Source: an uncultured Collinsella sp.
Lineage (GTDB): Bacteria; Actinomycetota; Coriobacteriia; Coriobacteriales; Coriobacteriaceae
Length of the DNA stretch: 52,137 bases
Assembly (NCBI GenBank): GCA_902494555.1
Contig: CABUTR010000011.1
Location: 1 to 52,137, forward strand
Direction of reading: 5' to 3'
Shown here: piece by piece, positions 17,629 through 25,709 of the stretch
How positions within the stretch are numbered: the first letter of the stretch is position 1
Layout: every line of letters begins with the position of its first letter
Made by a program: the position numbers and the translations under genes
The notes under the pieces: generated by a model
The model's input: the letters and a program-made list of their open reading frames with translations, nothing else
Databases searched by the model: none
What the model was told of the DNA's origin: nothing

Positions 17629-19425
17629 TTAGAGCCGCTGGCACACCGTAGCCACATGCTGCCCATCAAAACCGAACCCCCAGCGCATGCGACCCACGCC
17701 GGGGCGCGGCACACGGATTTCGTCGATGCCGTCGCGCTCTATGTCGAGTAGCGCCTGCACGGCAAGCAATTCCAGGCCCAGCGCATCCACGCCGGGGTCA
17801 TACATCATGTTGATCGTTATCAGCGGACGTTCATCGAGCATACCGATCGTATCGGCTATGTCGGACACAGCGCCCGTAGGAAAAACCTGGATGTCCCAGC
17901 GATCCGCGCCACACTTTCGCCTCGAAGCAGGATTGGCATAGCCCGGCAATCCAATGCAGAGTCCTTGCAAGAGTAGGTGATATGGCAGCGGTGTATCTGG
18001 GTCGGTCGCACCGATTCCCGCATCTCCCAAGATGCGGCTTAGCGCCCGCCTCACGGTATCCTCGTTCCCATGGCACAGCCCGTCGCGAAACGCATCGACG
18101 TCTCGAATGTCTTCTGCGGCGCACTCGAACCACTCAATAATCACTAGACGCAAGGCCTGACGAAGCTCGTTATTGGGCAATCGCAAAGCACGGAGGCGAT
18201 CGCCATGCTCTGGCTCCTCAGTCATATCCGTCGTGAGAAAACCGGACAGATACAGCGCTGTCCACATGCCATCGTCAGGCGAGACATCTGGCTCTGCAGT
18301 GCCCAAACAAAGCGGGACCTCAGCGCACCCATGGGCCTCGAGCAAATCAAACAAGACCGAAAGGCGGTCGAGATTCCACCCGGCAACTACCCTACTCAGG
18401 CAATCCGCATACCCATACAGATCGGCGCGCACAGGCGCCGTGCAACCTCGGTCCAGAAACCCGATCACACGCGCTGGACTCGAGCAATAGACCCTACCAA
18501 ACCGATATCCCTCGAGCCATTCACGCGCATCATCCAGGTATCCCTCGCGCCCAGCATGATTCAAAAGAGCCTCGACCTCGGCATCCGAAAAACCGAAACA
18601 TCGGTCACACCACGCCGACAGCGGCGTCGTCAGACAATACGAGCAGCCGCGCGAAGAAAGCGCCGCTTCGGCAGGACCGGGACACTCCCCCATCAGACAC
18701 GTCAGCCGCAACGAATCGCGCGCAGTGGCAATGGCGTCAAACAGCACACGGTCAAGTAGTTCTGCAGGATCGGCGTCGGAAGCGTCCCTCGCGCTCGCAC
18801 GGCGAGACCACGCCGCATCGTACCCATCAACGAGCAATACAACCTGCTCATCGCAGGCAATCTCCAGCAGCTCTATGAGCACACCGAGCACCGAGGCGAC
18901 CTCGTCCTCGCTCGCCGCGCCACGCGCAACACGTTCGATGTGACGCACCTTGTCTCGAGCTAAATCCGGAGCCTCCAAAAGCGCCAGCAGGCGGACGCAC
19001 TCGCCCGAAAGAGCATCGCGCACGACGTCGGCAATAGCGGCGCCACGCCTCGCAGCGCCAGAAAAATCCAGCGATATCACCGGATAGCAAGCGTACTCGT
19101 CCCGATAACGCCCGCCGTCCGCATCCCAAATCTGAGCATCGGCAAACGAGCTCCGACCGGCGCGACCGACCACGGGACGCTCCAGAAAAGCCCTGAGCAT
19201 CGACAAGTTCATGCTCTTGCCAAAACCCTCGGGTCGACAGCACACCACAACGGACGCGTCGCAGTCCAACATATCGGCAATAAACATGGTCTTATCGATC
19301 AGCATGCAACGACCAATGGCATCGGCAAAATCATGTACACCGACCGGCATAACCGCATCATCGACATGGTTGACAAGCTGTACGCCAAAAGTATCGGCAC
19401 TGTTGCAATACTCCTGTTCAGACAC
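17629..19425 (-). CDS. AAA-ATPase-like protein with degenerate DUF1703-type nuclease domain
   Basis: Predicted 598 aa from GTG 19425 with GGGAGAAG upstream. The N-terminus matches the AAA-ATPase-like family common in gut anaerobes: MLIDKTMFIADML, then P-loop CCRPEGFGKS with Lys70, then YPVISLDFSG. The C-terminus corresponds to the PD-(D/E)XK nuclease part that usually follows. Here the usual ExGxGRxD motif is replaced by RRKCGADRWDIQV and the expected ExK strand reads LITINMMYD, so nuclease residues appear lost apart from one Asp. Function of the family is not established; it converges on the glycosyltransferase with 24 bases between stops. Its GC and codon use match the chromosome. Confidence 0.75.
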   Translation of the reverse strand: MSEQEYCNSADTFGVQLVNHVDDAVMPVGVHDFADAIGRCMLIDKTMFIADMLDCDASVVVCCRPEGFGKSMNLSMLRAFLERPVVGRAGRSSFADAQIWDADGGRYRDEYACYPVISLDFSGAARRGAAIADVVRDALSGECVRLLALLEAPDLARDKVRHIERVARGAASEDEVASVLGVLIELLEIACDEQVVLLVDGYDAAWSRRASARDASDADPAELLDRVLFDAIATARDSLRLTCLMGECPGPAEAALSSRGCSYCLTTPLSAWCDRCFGFSDAEVEALLNHAGREGYLDDAREWLEGYRFGRVYCSSPARVIGFLDRGCTAPVRADLYGYADCLSRVVAGWNLDRLSVLFDLLEAHGCAEVPLCLGTAEPDVSPDDGMWTALYLSGFLTTDMTEEPEHGDRLRALRLPNNELRQALRLVIIEWFECAAEDIRDVDAFRDGLCHGNEDTVRRALSRILGDAGIGATDPDTPLPYHLLLQGLCIGLPGYANPASRRKCGADRWDIQVFPTGAVSDIADTIGMLDERPLITINMMYDPGVDALGLELLAVQALLDIERDGIDEIRVPRPGVGRMRWGFGFDGQHVATVCQRL

Positions 19426-19555
19426 TGTAACTTCTCCCTAAAACGTAGCACGAGGCCCATTGTAGCGAGCAGTTCAAGCACAACGCTGCATCCGCGCAAA
19501 GGCATCGGGCAACGGTAGGAACAAAGGCCCCGAGGGGGCATAACTAATCGTTGCA

Positions 19556-19594
19556 CAACAAAACGGGGCCCGACGCATTCGCACCGGACCCCGT
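19556..19594 (-). terminator. Terminator of the sortase-anchored protein gene
   Basis: On the minus strand ACGGGGtCCG and CGGgCCCCGT form a 9-bp stem with one mismatch, followed by TTTTGTTGT. It lies about 30 bases past the stop of the 19627-21417 gene. Confidence 0.8.
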
Positions 19595-19626
19595 CCCGAC
19601 TCTTTAGTTATCTGGCAACCGAGAGG

Positions 19627-21417
19627 CTACTCCTCCGAGCTGTCCTCCCCAGAAGCCTTCTTCTGCTGATCGAGCTTATGCTTACCACTTACGATAGACG
19701 TAGCACCCAGTGTGGCCAAGCTCGCGCTGGCAAGGCTCGCCATCACGATCAAGTCGCCCGTCTTGGGCATGTTGCCGCCAGATGACTTGGTTGTGGTGGT
19801 CGTGGTGGTTGTAGTGGTAACCGTTTTGGAGTCATTTTGCTCCTGGACTTGATTGTCAGCACCGCTCTTGTCGTCGTCTTCGGACTGTTTCTTTTCGCCC
19901 TCGGTCTTGCTCTCGTCCTTCTTCTGAGCGGACTTGTCGTCCTTCTCCCCAGAGCTAGAACCCTTATCGGATTCGGTCTTCTCGGAAGCCTTGTCCTTGG
20001 AGTCGCCCTTTGCGGCCTCGGTCTTTTCCGTGGAAACCTGATCAGAGTTGTCCTTGTTCTGAGTCGAGCCATTATTGACGCCAGCCATCAGCGAAGAGCC
20101 CAACGTAGAACCAAGCTGCACGGAGAAAGAAGGCTTCTTGTCCGGCGAAGCAACGGGAGCGTCCGGCGCCTTATTCGAGTCGTCCTTGGAAGCATCGGAA
20201 TCAGGGGTTGCGTCAGAGCCGGAACCGTTGTTAGAGCCGGTGTCAGCAGAGGAATCGCTCGAGCCGTCAGAAGAATCAGAGGAACCGACGTCGTTTGAGC
20301 CAGGAGCCGCGCCGTCCGTAACGTCGCCAGAGTCCGAATTCGTCGAATCGCTCGAAGTGGAATCGCCCGTAATGGAACCGTTCGAGGAAGAATCGCTCGA
20401 GATGGAGCCACCATTCGTAGTGCCACCAGCAGAGCCATTACCGTCAGCATCGGTCGAGGGCGCATCCATCCTGTCATCGTTGGCATCGTCACTCGAGTCG
20501 TCATTCGAATCAGGTGTCGGCGCCGGCGCAGGCTCGGGCTGCACGGGCGTCGCAGCGGCCGCCTCGTCCTCGGCGATATAAACCAAGCAGTCCTTCAGCT
20601 CATTCTTATAACGATTCTTCCAGCCCTCATGATACTGGGGCTGACTTGAAAACTTGGTGGCGACATTGTTGACCACGCTATTGGAAAGCGCCGTCACAAA
20701 CTCGCGGTCGGACATATCGTTGGAAAGATTCGCCCAGCGGAAAAAGTCCCTGCAGCCACCAGTGCCGCACATGTTGGTAATGCTCCACACCATGCCCTTG
20801 ACGCAATCGGCGCGGCCCGAAATATCAATACCCAGGCCGCTCTTGAGCCATGCCTCGGTCACCGCATAGTACGAGTTGTACGCATAGGCATCTTGAAGTG
20901 CAGAGAACTCAACAGGATCGGTGTTGTAAGCACCCTGGAAAGCCTCCTGCGCGATACGGCCCAGCTCGGTAAGCTGGCCGTTCTCGTACATGGCATTGCT
21001 CGCGTTGGAAATCTCGCTGCCGCGATCAATCGCATCCTTGAGCATGCTGTATTTTTCGGGGTTGTAGTTGTAGGCCTGCTTCATAAACGGAATGAGCGAC
21101 CAACGACGGTCGAACTGGTAATAGCCCAGCGCGTTGTAGCCGTCACCATACGAAAAGCCCTGGTTATAGTTGCCGTGGCTCTCGTATTTGGTGAAGTACT
21201 TTATCTCGGCGGTCACGTTGACAAACGAAACGCCCTGGACCGACCTCAGCACACCCGAGAAGGACTGCTGGGTGTAAAGACCTTTGTCGATATCGGTAGC
21301 ATCCGAGGCAACGCCCGGCGTGGGCTCCTCGGCGGCGGCGGGCGCGGGTGCGGTAACGGCGCCAAACGAAAGAGCCAGCGTCAGGCCCGCGACAATCGCA
21401 GAATGCTTGGGCTGCAT
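19627..21417 (-). CDS. Sortase-anchored surface protein with putative lysozyme-like N-terminal domain
   Basis: Predicted 596 aa; GGGAGGAT precedes ATG 21417. The signal peptide ends near AAA-EE at residue ~30. Residues ~65-280 form a compact domain with KYFTKYESHGNYNQG, DGYNALGYYQFDRRWSL and several cysteines (CVKGM, CGTGGC, KDCL). The Glu in KYESHGNY and the GYYQFD stretch resemble transglycosylase- or tail-lysozyme-type folds, which is tentative. Residues ~290-545 are low-complexity Ser/Asp/Gly, then Lys/Glu/Asp, then ten threonines. NMPKTGD at 549-555 is an LPxTG-like sorting signal with Met for Leu, followed by a hydrophobic helix and a GKHKLDQQKK tail. The long stalk suggests display far from the wall. 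No sortase gene is in the window. Confidence 0.85.
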   Translation of the reverse strand: MQPKHSAIVAGLTLALSFGAVTAPAPAAAEEPTPGVASDATDIDKGLYTQQSFSGVLRSVQGVSFVNVTAEIKYFTKYESHGNYNQGFSYGDGYNALGYYQFDRRWSLIPFMKQAYNYNPEKYSMLKDAIDRGSEISNASNAMYENGQLTELGRIAQEAFQGAYNTDPVEFSALQDAYAYNSYYAVTEAWLKSGLGIDISGRADCVKGMVWSITNMCGTGGCRDFFRWANLSNDMSDREFVTALSNSVVNNVATKFSSQPQYHEGWKNRYKNELKDCLVYIAEDEAAAATPVQPEPAPAPTPDSNDDSSDDANDDRMDAPSTDADGNGSAGGTTNGGSISSDSSSNGSITGDSTSSDSTNSDSGDVTDGAAPGSNDVGSSDSSDGSSDSSADTGSNNGSGSDATPDSDASKDDSNKAPDAPVASPDKKPSFSVQLGSTLGSSLMAGVNNGSTQNKDNSDQVSTEKTEAAKGDSKDKASEKTESDKGSSSGEKDDKSAQKKDESKTEGEKKQSEDDDKSGADNQVQEQNDSKTVTTTTTTTTTTKSSGGNMPKTGDLIVMASLASASLATLGATSIVSGKHKLDQQKKASGEDSSEE

Positions 21418-21556
21418 AAGATCCTCCCTGCATTGGTGTAGTTAAAGTTCAGTTTGCAAAGATAAAAATAAGTATTGCAGCTCGCCTGTTGTTACACAAC
21501 AACCCCTCGGTAAACGGCAACAACCCTCCGCGAAATCTTAAGGAATTGCGCTCAAC

Positions 21557-21988
21557 CTACAGCTTAATGTCGAAATTGATTTCAGGCACGGCGGCCAAGT
21601 CGGCCAGCGTTACGCCGTCGACATAGTTCTCAATGACCTCGTCCAGACCGCGCCAGAACTTGACCGTGGAGCAAAGATCGCTGCGGGTACAGCTGTTGTC
21701 GATGCCATCGCACGCCACCGGAGCCGTGCTGCCCTCGACGGCACGCAGGATGTCGCCGGCACGCACCCCGGCGGGGTCCTTGGCCATCATGTAGCCGCCG
21801 CCCTTGCCACGCACGCTCTTAAGCAGGCCCGCCTTCATGAGCGGACGGACCAGCTGCTCCAGATACTTCTGCGAGATGTGCTCGCGGTCGGCGACCTCGC
21901 GCAGGGCAATCTTGCCCTCGACGTCACCAAGCGCTGCGATATAGATCATCAGCCGGAGGGCATAGCGGCCCTTGGAAGAAATGAGCAT
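21557..21988 (-). CDS. Rrf2-family transcriptional regulator of the suf operon
   Basis: Predicted 143 aa from ATG 21988 with GGGAGG seven bases upstream; the frame is open further but that part lies over the operator region. MLISSKGRYALRLMIYIA is the classic Rrf2 start, with winged-helix residues KYLEQLVRPLMKAGLL and SVRGKGGGYMMA. Three cysteines in VACDGIDNSC and TRSDLC match the spacing of the IscR/SufR cluster ligands closely (6 and 5 residues apart). It is divergent from sufC, so it very probably senses Fe-S status and represses suf and itself. The ligand set is inferred from spacing only. Confidence 0.9.
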   Translation of the reverse strand: MLISSKGRYALRLMIYIAALGDVEGKIALREVADREHISQKYLEQLVRPLMKAGLLKSVRGKGGGYMMAKDPAGVRAGDILRAVEGSTAPVACDGIDNSCTRSDLCSTVKFWRGLDEVIENYVDGVTLADLAAVPEINFDIKL

Positions 21989-22008
21989 ACCTACCCTCCC
22001 ATCGCATC

Positions 22009-22083
22009 TGGGACAACATAACCAGGTTTGTTTGTCCCAAATCTTAAGTAAGTGGGACAAACACAACAGGTTATTTTGTCCCA
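22009..22083. promoter_or_regulatory. Array of four alternating operator half-sites, 22-bp period
   Basis: Half-sites TGGGACAA (22009), TTTGTCCCA (22031), TGGGACAAA (22053) and TTTGTCCCA (22075) alternate in direction and start exactly 22 bp apart. Each adjacent pair makes a ~31-bp inverted repeat. The array lies between the divergent rrf2 start (21988) and the suf leader, so it is the likely binding region of the Rrf2 protein. Confidence 0.8.
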
Positions 22084-22120
22084 GAATTTGAAAAGTCGAG
22101 TGGATTAGTCGGGTTTTCCC

Positions 22121-22148
22121 TTGACTAAAGCCGAACCCATAGTAACTT
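22121..22148 (+). promoter_or_regulatory. Candidate suf promoter
   Basis: TTGACT (22121-22126) is followed after 16 bases by TAACTT (22143-22148), about 65 bases before the sufC start and just past the operator array. The -10 match is weak. Confidence 0.35.
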
Positions 22149-22212
22149 TATTCCGAGAAGATTCCTAGGGTTTCGCACACCCATGAGTACGCCATATACA
22201 GAGAGGGACAGC

Positions 22213-23013
22213 ATGAGCGCAAATCCGCTGCTTTCCATCGAAGGTCTGACCGCCTCCGTGGACGAAAAGACCATCCTCCACAACGTCAACCTCAACGTCG
22301 CCGCCGGCGAGACCCACGTGCTGATGGGCCCCAACGGCGCCGGCAAGTCCACCCTCGGCCACCTGGTCATGGGCGACCCCGTCTATACCGTCAACGACGG
22401 CCGCATCGTCTTTGACGGCCAGGACATCACCGAGCTCACCACCGACAAGCGCTCGCGCGCCGGCCTGTTCCTGAGCTTCCAGGCACCGGTCGAGATCCCG
22501 GGCGTGCCGCTGTCGAGCTTTTTGCGCGCCAGCATCGCCGGCCGCCCCGGCCTGGAGATGAAGGGCAAGGAGTTCCGCCGTCGCGTCAAGGAGCTTGCGG
22601 CCGAGCTCAACATGGACACCGCCTACCTCAACCGTGAGTTAGGCGTGGGCTTCTCGGGCGGCGAGAAAAAGAAGGTCGAGATGCTCCAGCTTCTGCTGCT
22701 GCAGCCCAAGCTCGCCATCCTGGATGAGACCGACTCGGGCCTGGACGTCGACGCGCTTTCCACCGTCAGCCACGGCATGGACGCCTACCGCAAGAGCTGC
22801 GACGGCTCCATGCTCATCATCACGCACAACACGCGCATCCTGGAGCACCTGGATGTCGACCGCGTCCACGTTATGGTCAAGGGCCACATCGTGCGCGAGG
22901 ACGATGCCTCGCTCATCCCCTGGATCGACAAGAACGGTTTTGAGACCTTCGAGCGCGAGGCCGCCGAGCAGCGCGCCCAGGCCGAGACCGCCGCTACCGA
23001 GCAGCAGGCGTAA
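22213..23013 (+). CDS. sufC: SufC, ATPase of the SUF Fe-S assembly complex
   Basis: Predicted 266 aa from ATG 22213, preceded by GAGAGGGACAGC; an in-frame ATG at 22183 has no ribosome site. Walker A GPNGAGKST, signature FSGGEKKK and Walker B LAILDETDSGLD are intact, as is TSA-free SufC-type HNTRILEHL. SufC is an ABC-type ATPase that drives cluster assembly on SufBD in the cytoplasm. It opens the sufCBDSU operon; sufB starts 12 bases after its stop. A Glu/Ala-rich tail of ~20 residues extends beyond the usual ~250 aa. Confidence 0.97.
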   Translation: MSANPLLSIEGLTASVDEKTILHNVNLNVAAGETHVLMGPNGAGKSTLGHLVMGDPVYTVNDGRIVFDGQDITELTTDKRSRAGLFLSFQAPVEIPGVPLSSFLRASIAGRPGLEMKGKEFRRRVKELAAELNMDTAYLNRELGVGFSGGEKKKVEMLQLLLLQPKLAILDETDSGLDVDALSTVSHGMDAYRKSCDGSMLIITHNTRILEHLDVDRVHVMVKGHIVREDDASLIPWIDKNGFETFEREAAEQRAQAETAATEQQA

Positions 23014-23025
23014 AGGGGCGACGCA

Positions 23026-24438
23026 ATGACCAAGAACCGCACCGAGGTCGCGGACATCGACCGCAGCCTCTACGACTTCACCTATGGCGAGGAGGGATTC
23101 GAGCGCCTCGACGCCGGCATCACGCCCGACATCGTGCGCGAGATCAGCGCCAAGAAGGACGAGCCGCAGTGGATGCTCGACCTGCGCCTCAAGTCCCTCG
23201 AGATTTTCAACCGTTTCCCCAACCCGACGTGGGGCCCCTCCATCGAGGGCCTGGACATGGACAACATCGTCACCTACGTCAAACCCAACACCGACCAAAA
23301 GCACGACTGGGAGTCGGTGCCCGACGACATCAAGAACACCTTTGAGCGCCTGGGTATCCCCGATGCCGAGCGCAGCTACCTGGCGGGCGTCGGCGCGCAG
23401 TACGACTCCGAGCTCGTCTACCACAACATGCAGGACACCGCGTCCAAGATGGGCATCGTCTACTCCGGCATCGAGGAGGCCCTGCACGACCCGCAGTGGG
23501 AGCCGCTCATCCACGAGAAGTTTATGACGCTCATCCCGCCCACCGACCACAAGTTTGCAGCCCTGCACGGCGCCGTGTGGTCGGGCGGCTCGTTTGTCTA
23601 CGTGCCCAAGGGCACCAAGCTCGATTTTCCGCTGCAGAGCTACTTCCGCCTTAACGCCAAGGGCGCCGGCCAGTTTGAGCACACGCTCATCATCGTCGAG
23701 GATGACGCCGATCTACACTTTATCGAGGGTTGCTCCGCGCCCAAGTACAACGTGGCAAACCTCCACGCCGGCGCTGTGGAGCTCTTTGTGGGCAAGCGCG
23801 CGCACCTGCGCTACTCGACCATCGAAAACTGGTCCAAGAACATGTACAACCTCAACACCAAGCGAGCGCGTGTGGACGAGGACGGCGACATCGAGTGGAT
23901 CAGCGGCTCCTTCGGCAGCCACGTGGGCTACCTCTACCCCATGAGCGTGCTCAACGGCCGCCGCGCCCGCTCGAGCTTTACCGGCATCACCTTTGCCGGC
24001 GCCGGCCAGAACCTCGACACCGGCTGCAAGGTCGTGCTCAACGCGCCCGATACCTCGGCAACCGTCGAGACCAAGGGCATCTCCAAGAGCGGCGGCATCC
24101 AGACCTTCCGCAGCTCCATCGTGGCAACGCCCAAGGCCGAGGGCTCCAAGGCAACCGTGAGCTGCCAGTCGCTGATGCTCGACGACCAAAGCCGCTCCGA
24201 CACCATCCCCGCCATGGACATCCGCGCCAAGAATGTCGACATCGGCCACGAGGCCACCATCGGCCGCATCGGCGACGACAAGGTGTTCTACCTGATGAGC
24301 CGCGGTATCTCGGAAGAAGAGGCCCGCACCATGATCGTCAACGGCTTTGCCAACCCGGTCTCCAAGGAGCTGCCGCTTGAGTACGCCGTCGAGATGAACA
24401 ACCTGATCAAGCTCGAGATGGAAGGAGCGATCGGATAA
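23026..24438 (+). CDS. sufB: SufB, Fe-S cluster scaffold subunit
   Basis: Predicted 470 aa, the normal SufB length. It shows WMLDLRLKSLEIF, GPSIEGLDMDNI, the beta-helix core with FVYVPKGTKLDFPLQSYFR, EGCSAPKYNVANLHAG, AHLRYSTIENWSKNMYNL and the C-terminal RGISEEEARTMIVNGF. SufB is the site where sulfur and iron are joined into a cluster in the SufBCD complex. The upstream ribosome site is GGGGCGA. Its stop overlaps the sufD start by one base (TAATG), which implies translational coupling and equal stoichiometry. Confidence 0.97.
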   Translation: MTKNRTEVADIDRSLYDFTYGEEGFERLDAGITPDIVREISAKKDEPQWMLDLRLKSLEIFNRFPNPTWGPSIEGLDMDNIVTYVKPNTDQKHDWESVPDDIKNTFERLGIPDAERSYLAGVGAQYDSELVYHNMQDTASKMGIVYSGIEEALHDPQWEPLIHEKFMTLIPPTDHKFAALHGAVWSGGSFVYVPKGTKLDFPLQSYFRLNAKGAGQFEHTLIIVEDDADLHFIEGCSAPKYNVANLHAGAVELFVGKRAHLRYSTIENWSKNMYNLNTKRARVDEDGDIEWISGSFGSHVGYLYPMSVLNGRRARSSFTGITFAGAGQNLDTGCKVVLNAPDTSATVETKGISKSGGIQTFRSSIVATPKAEGSKATVSCQSLMLDDQSRSDTIPAMDIRAKNVDIGHEATIGRIGDDKVFYLMSRGISEEEARTMIVNGFANPVSKELPLEYAVEMNNLIKLEMEGAIG

Positions 24439-25709
24439 TGAAACAGGAAACCAACACCGCTGCTACCACACTTGAGCAGGTCAATGCGATGCCCGCTGCC
24501 ACCTGGGGCTGGCTGCACATGAACCAGACCAAGCTTGAGCTTTCGGACGAGCTTACCGTCGCTCCTGCCGAAGCCATTGAGGTCGAGGGGCTGGACGAGC
24601 AGTTCTCCGGCGCGGCCGACGCCTTCGATACTGCCATGGAGGCCATGGCCGAGCGTTTCCCCGAGCGCCGCGCCTCCGCCCCCGGTGATGCCGCCGATCG
24701 CGCCCGCATCACGCCCGAGACCGAGCTCGACGTGCCCGCCACCTCTGTCTACCAGGCCGGCGCGATCAAGCTCGAGGAGGAGCTCACCCCTGCCGAGGCA
24801 TTCGAGACCGGCATGGGCGAGGCTGCATACGCCTACCTGGCCGACCACGCCACCAAGCGCATCGTCATCGATGTCCTCGCATACCAGCACGCCACGGTTA
24901 CCGTGCGTGTGAGCGGCGTCGATGCCGCCGCGGTCATCGCCGCCATCGACGTCGTCGCCCGCCCGCAGGCAACGCTCGATTTGCAGATCGCCCTGGACTC
25001 CCCCGTTACCGGCGAGGGTGTCGTGGGCTCCGCGCTGCGTGTGTGTGCCCACGAGTACGCCACCGTCAACGTGACCTGCACGCAGACGCTCGACGACAGC
25101 TGGATCGCGCTCGACGACACCGGCCTGTTCCTGGACGAGGGCGCGCGCGTCAACGTACAGCACACCGTCCTGGGTGCCGGCGCCAGCTCCACCGGCCTTG
25201 CCGGCGACCTGCTGGGCGACACCGCCAAGGTGACCATCGATACCGATTACCTGGGCGCCCGCGAGCAGGTGCGCGACTTTAACTACGAGCTGCGCCACCG
25301 CGGTCGCAAGACCGAGTGTGAGATCGACGCCAACGGTGTGCTGACCGGCACGTCCAAGAAGGTCTACCGCGGCACCATCGACCTCGTGCACGGCTGCAAG
25401 GGCGCCGTCGGCACCGAGCGCGAAACCGTGCTGCTGGCCAACAAGGGCGTCGACAACAAGACCGTCCCCGTCATCCTGTGCGACGAGGACGACGTCGCCG
25501 GCAACCACGGCGCCACCATCGGCCACGTCCGCGACGAGCAGCTGTTCTACCTCGCCTGCCGCGGCCTTGACCAAAACGCCGCCGAGGACCTGTTCATCCG
25601 CGCCAAGCTGGAGGACGCCGCGCTTTCCGCGACCGACGAGCGCACCCGCGCCGCCGTCGTCCGCTTGGGCAACAACCTGATTGATAACTTTGAGGAGGAG
25701 CTCGCATGA
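24438..25709 (+). CDS. sufD: SufD, Fe-S assembly subunit
   Basis: Predicted 423 aa, close to the usual size. The C-terminal half has the SufB/D beta-helix and signatures LRHRGRKTECEIDANGVL, KVYRGTIDLVHGCKGA, ILCDEDDVAGNHGATIGHV and LFYLACRGLDQNAAEDL. The His and the E/D residues of AGNHGA are those used at the SufB-SufD interface in the family. The N-terminal third is divergent and Ala/Glu-rich. It overlaps sufS by ATGA at 25706-25709. It helps SufB take up iron in the SufBCD complex. Confidence 0.95.
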   Translation: MKQETNTAATTLEQVNAMPAATWGWLHMNQTKLELSDELTVAPAEAIEVEGLDEQFSGAADAFDTAMEAMAERFPERRASAPGDAADRARITPETELDVPATSVYQAGAIKLEEELTPAEAFETGMGEAAYAYLADHATKRIVIDVLAYQHATVTVRVSGVDAAAVIAAIDVVARPQATLDLQIALDSPVTGEGVVGSALRVCAHEYATVNVTCTQTLDDSWIALDDTGLFLDEGARVNVQHTVLGAGASSTGLAGDLLGDTAKVTIDTDYLGAREQVRDFNYELRHRGRKTECEIDANGVLTGTSKKVYRGTIDLVHGCKGAVGTERETVLLANKGVDNKTVPVILCDEDDVAGNHGATIGHVRDEQLFYLACRGLDQNAAEDLFIRAKLEDAALSATDERTRAAVVRLGNNLIDNFEEELA

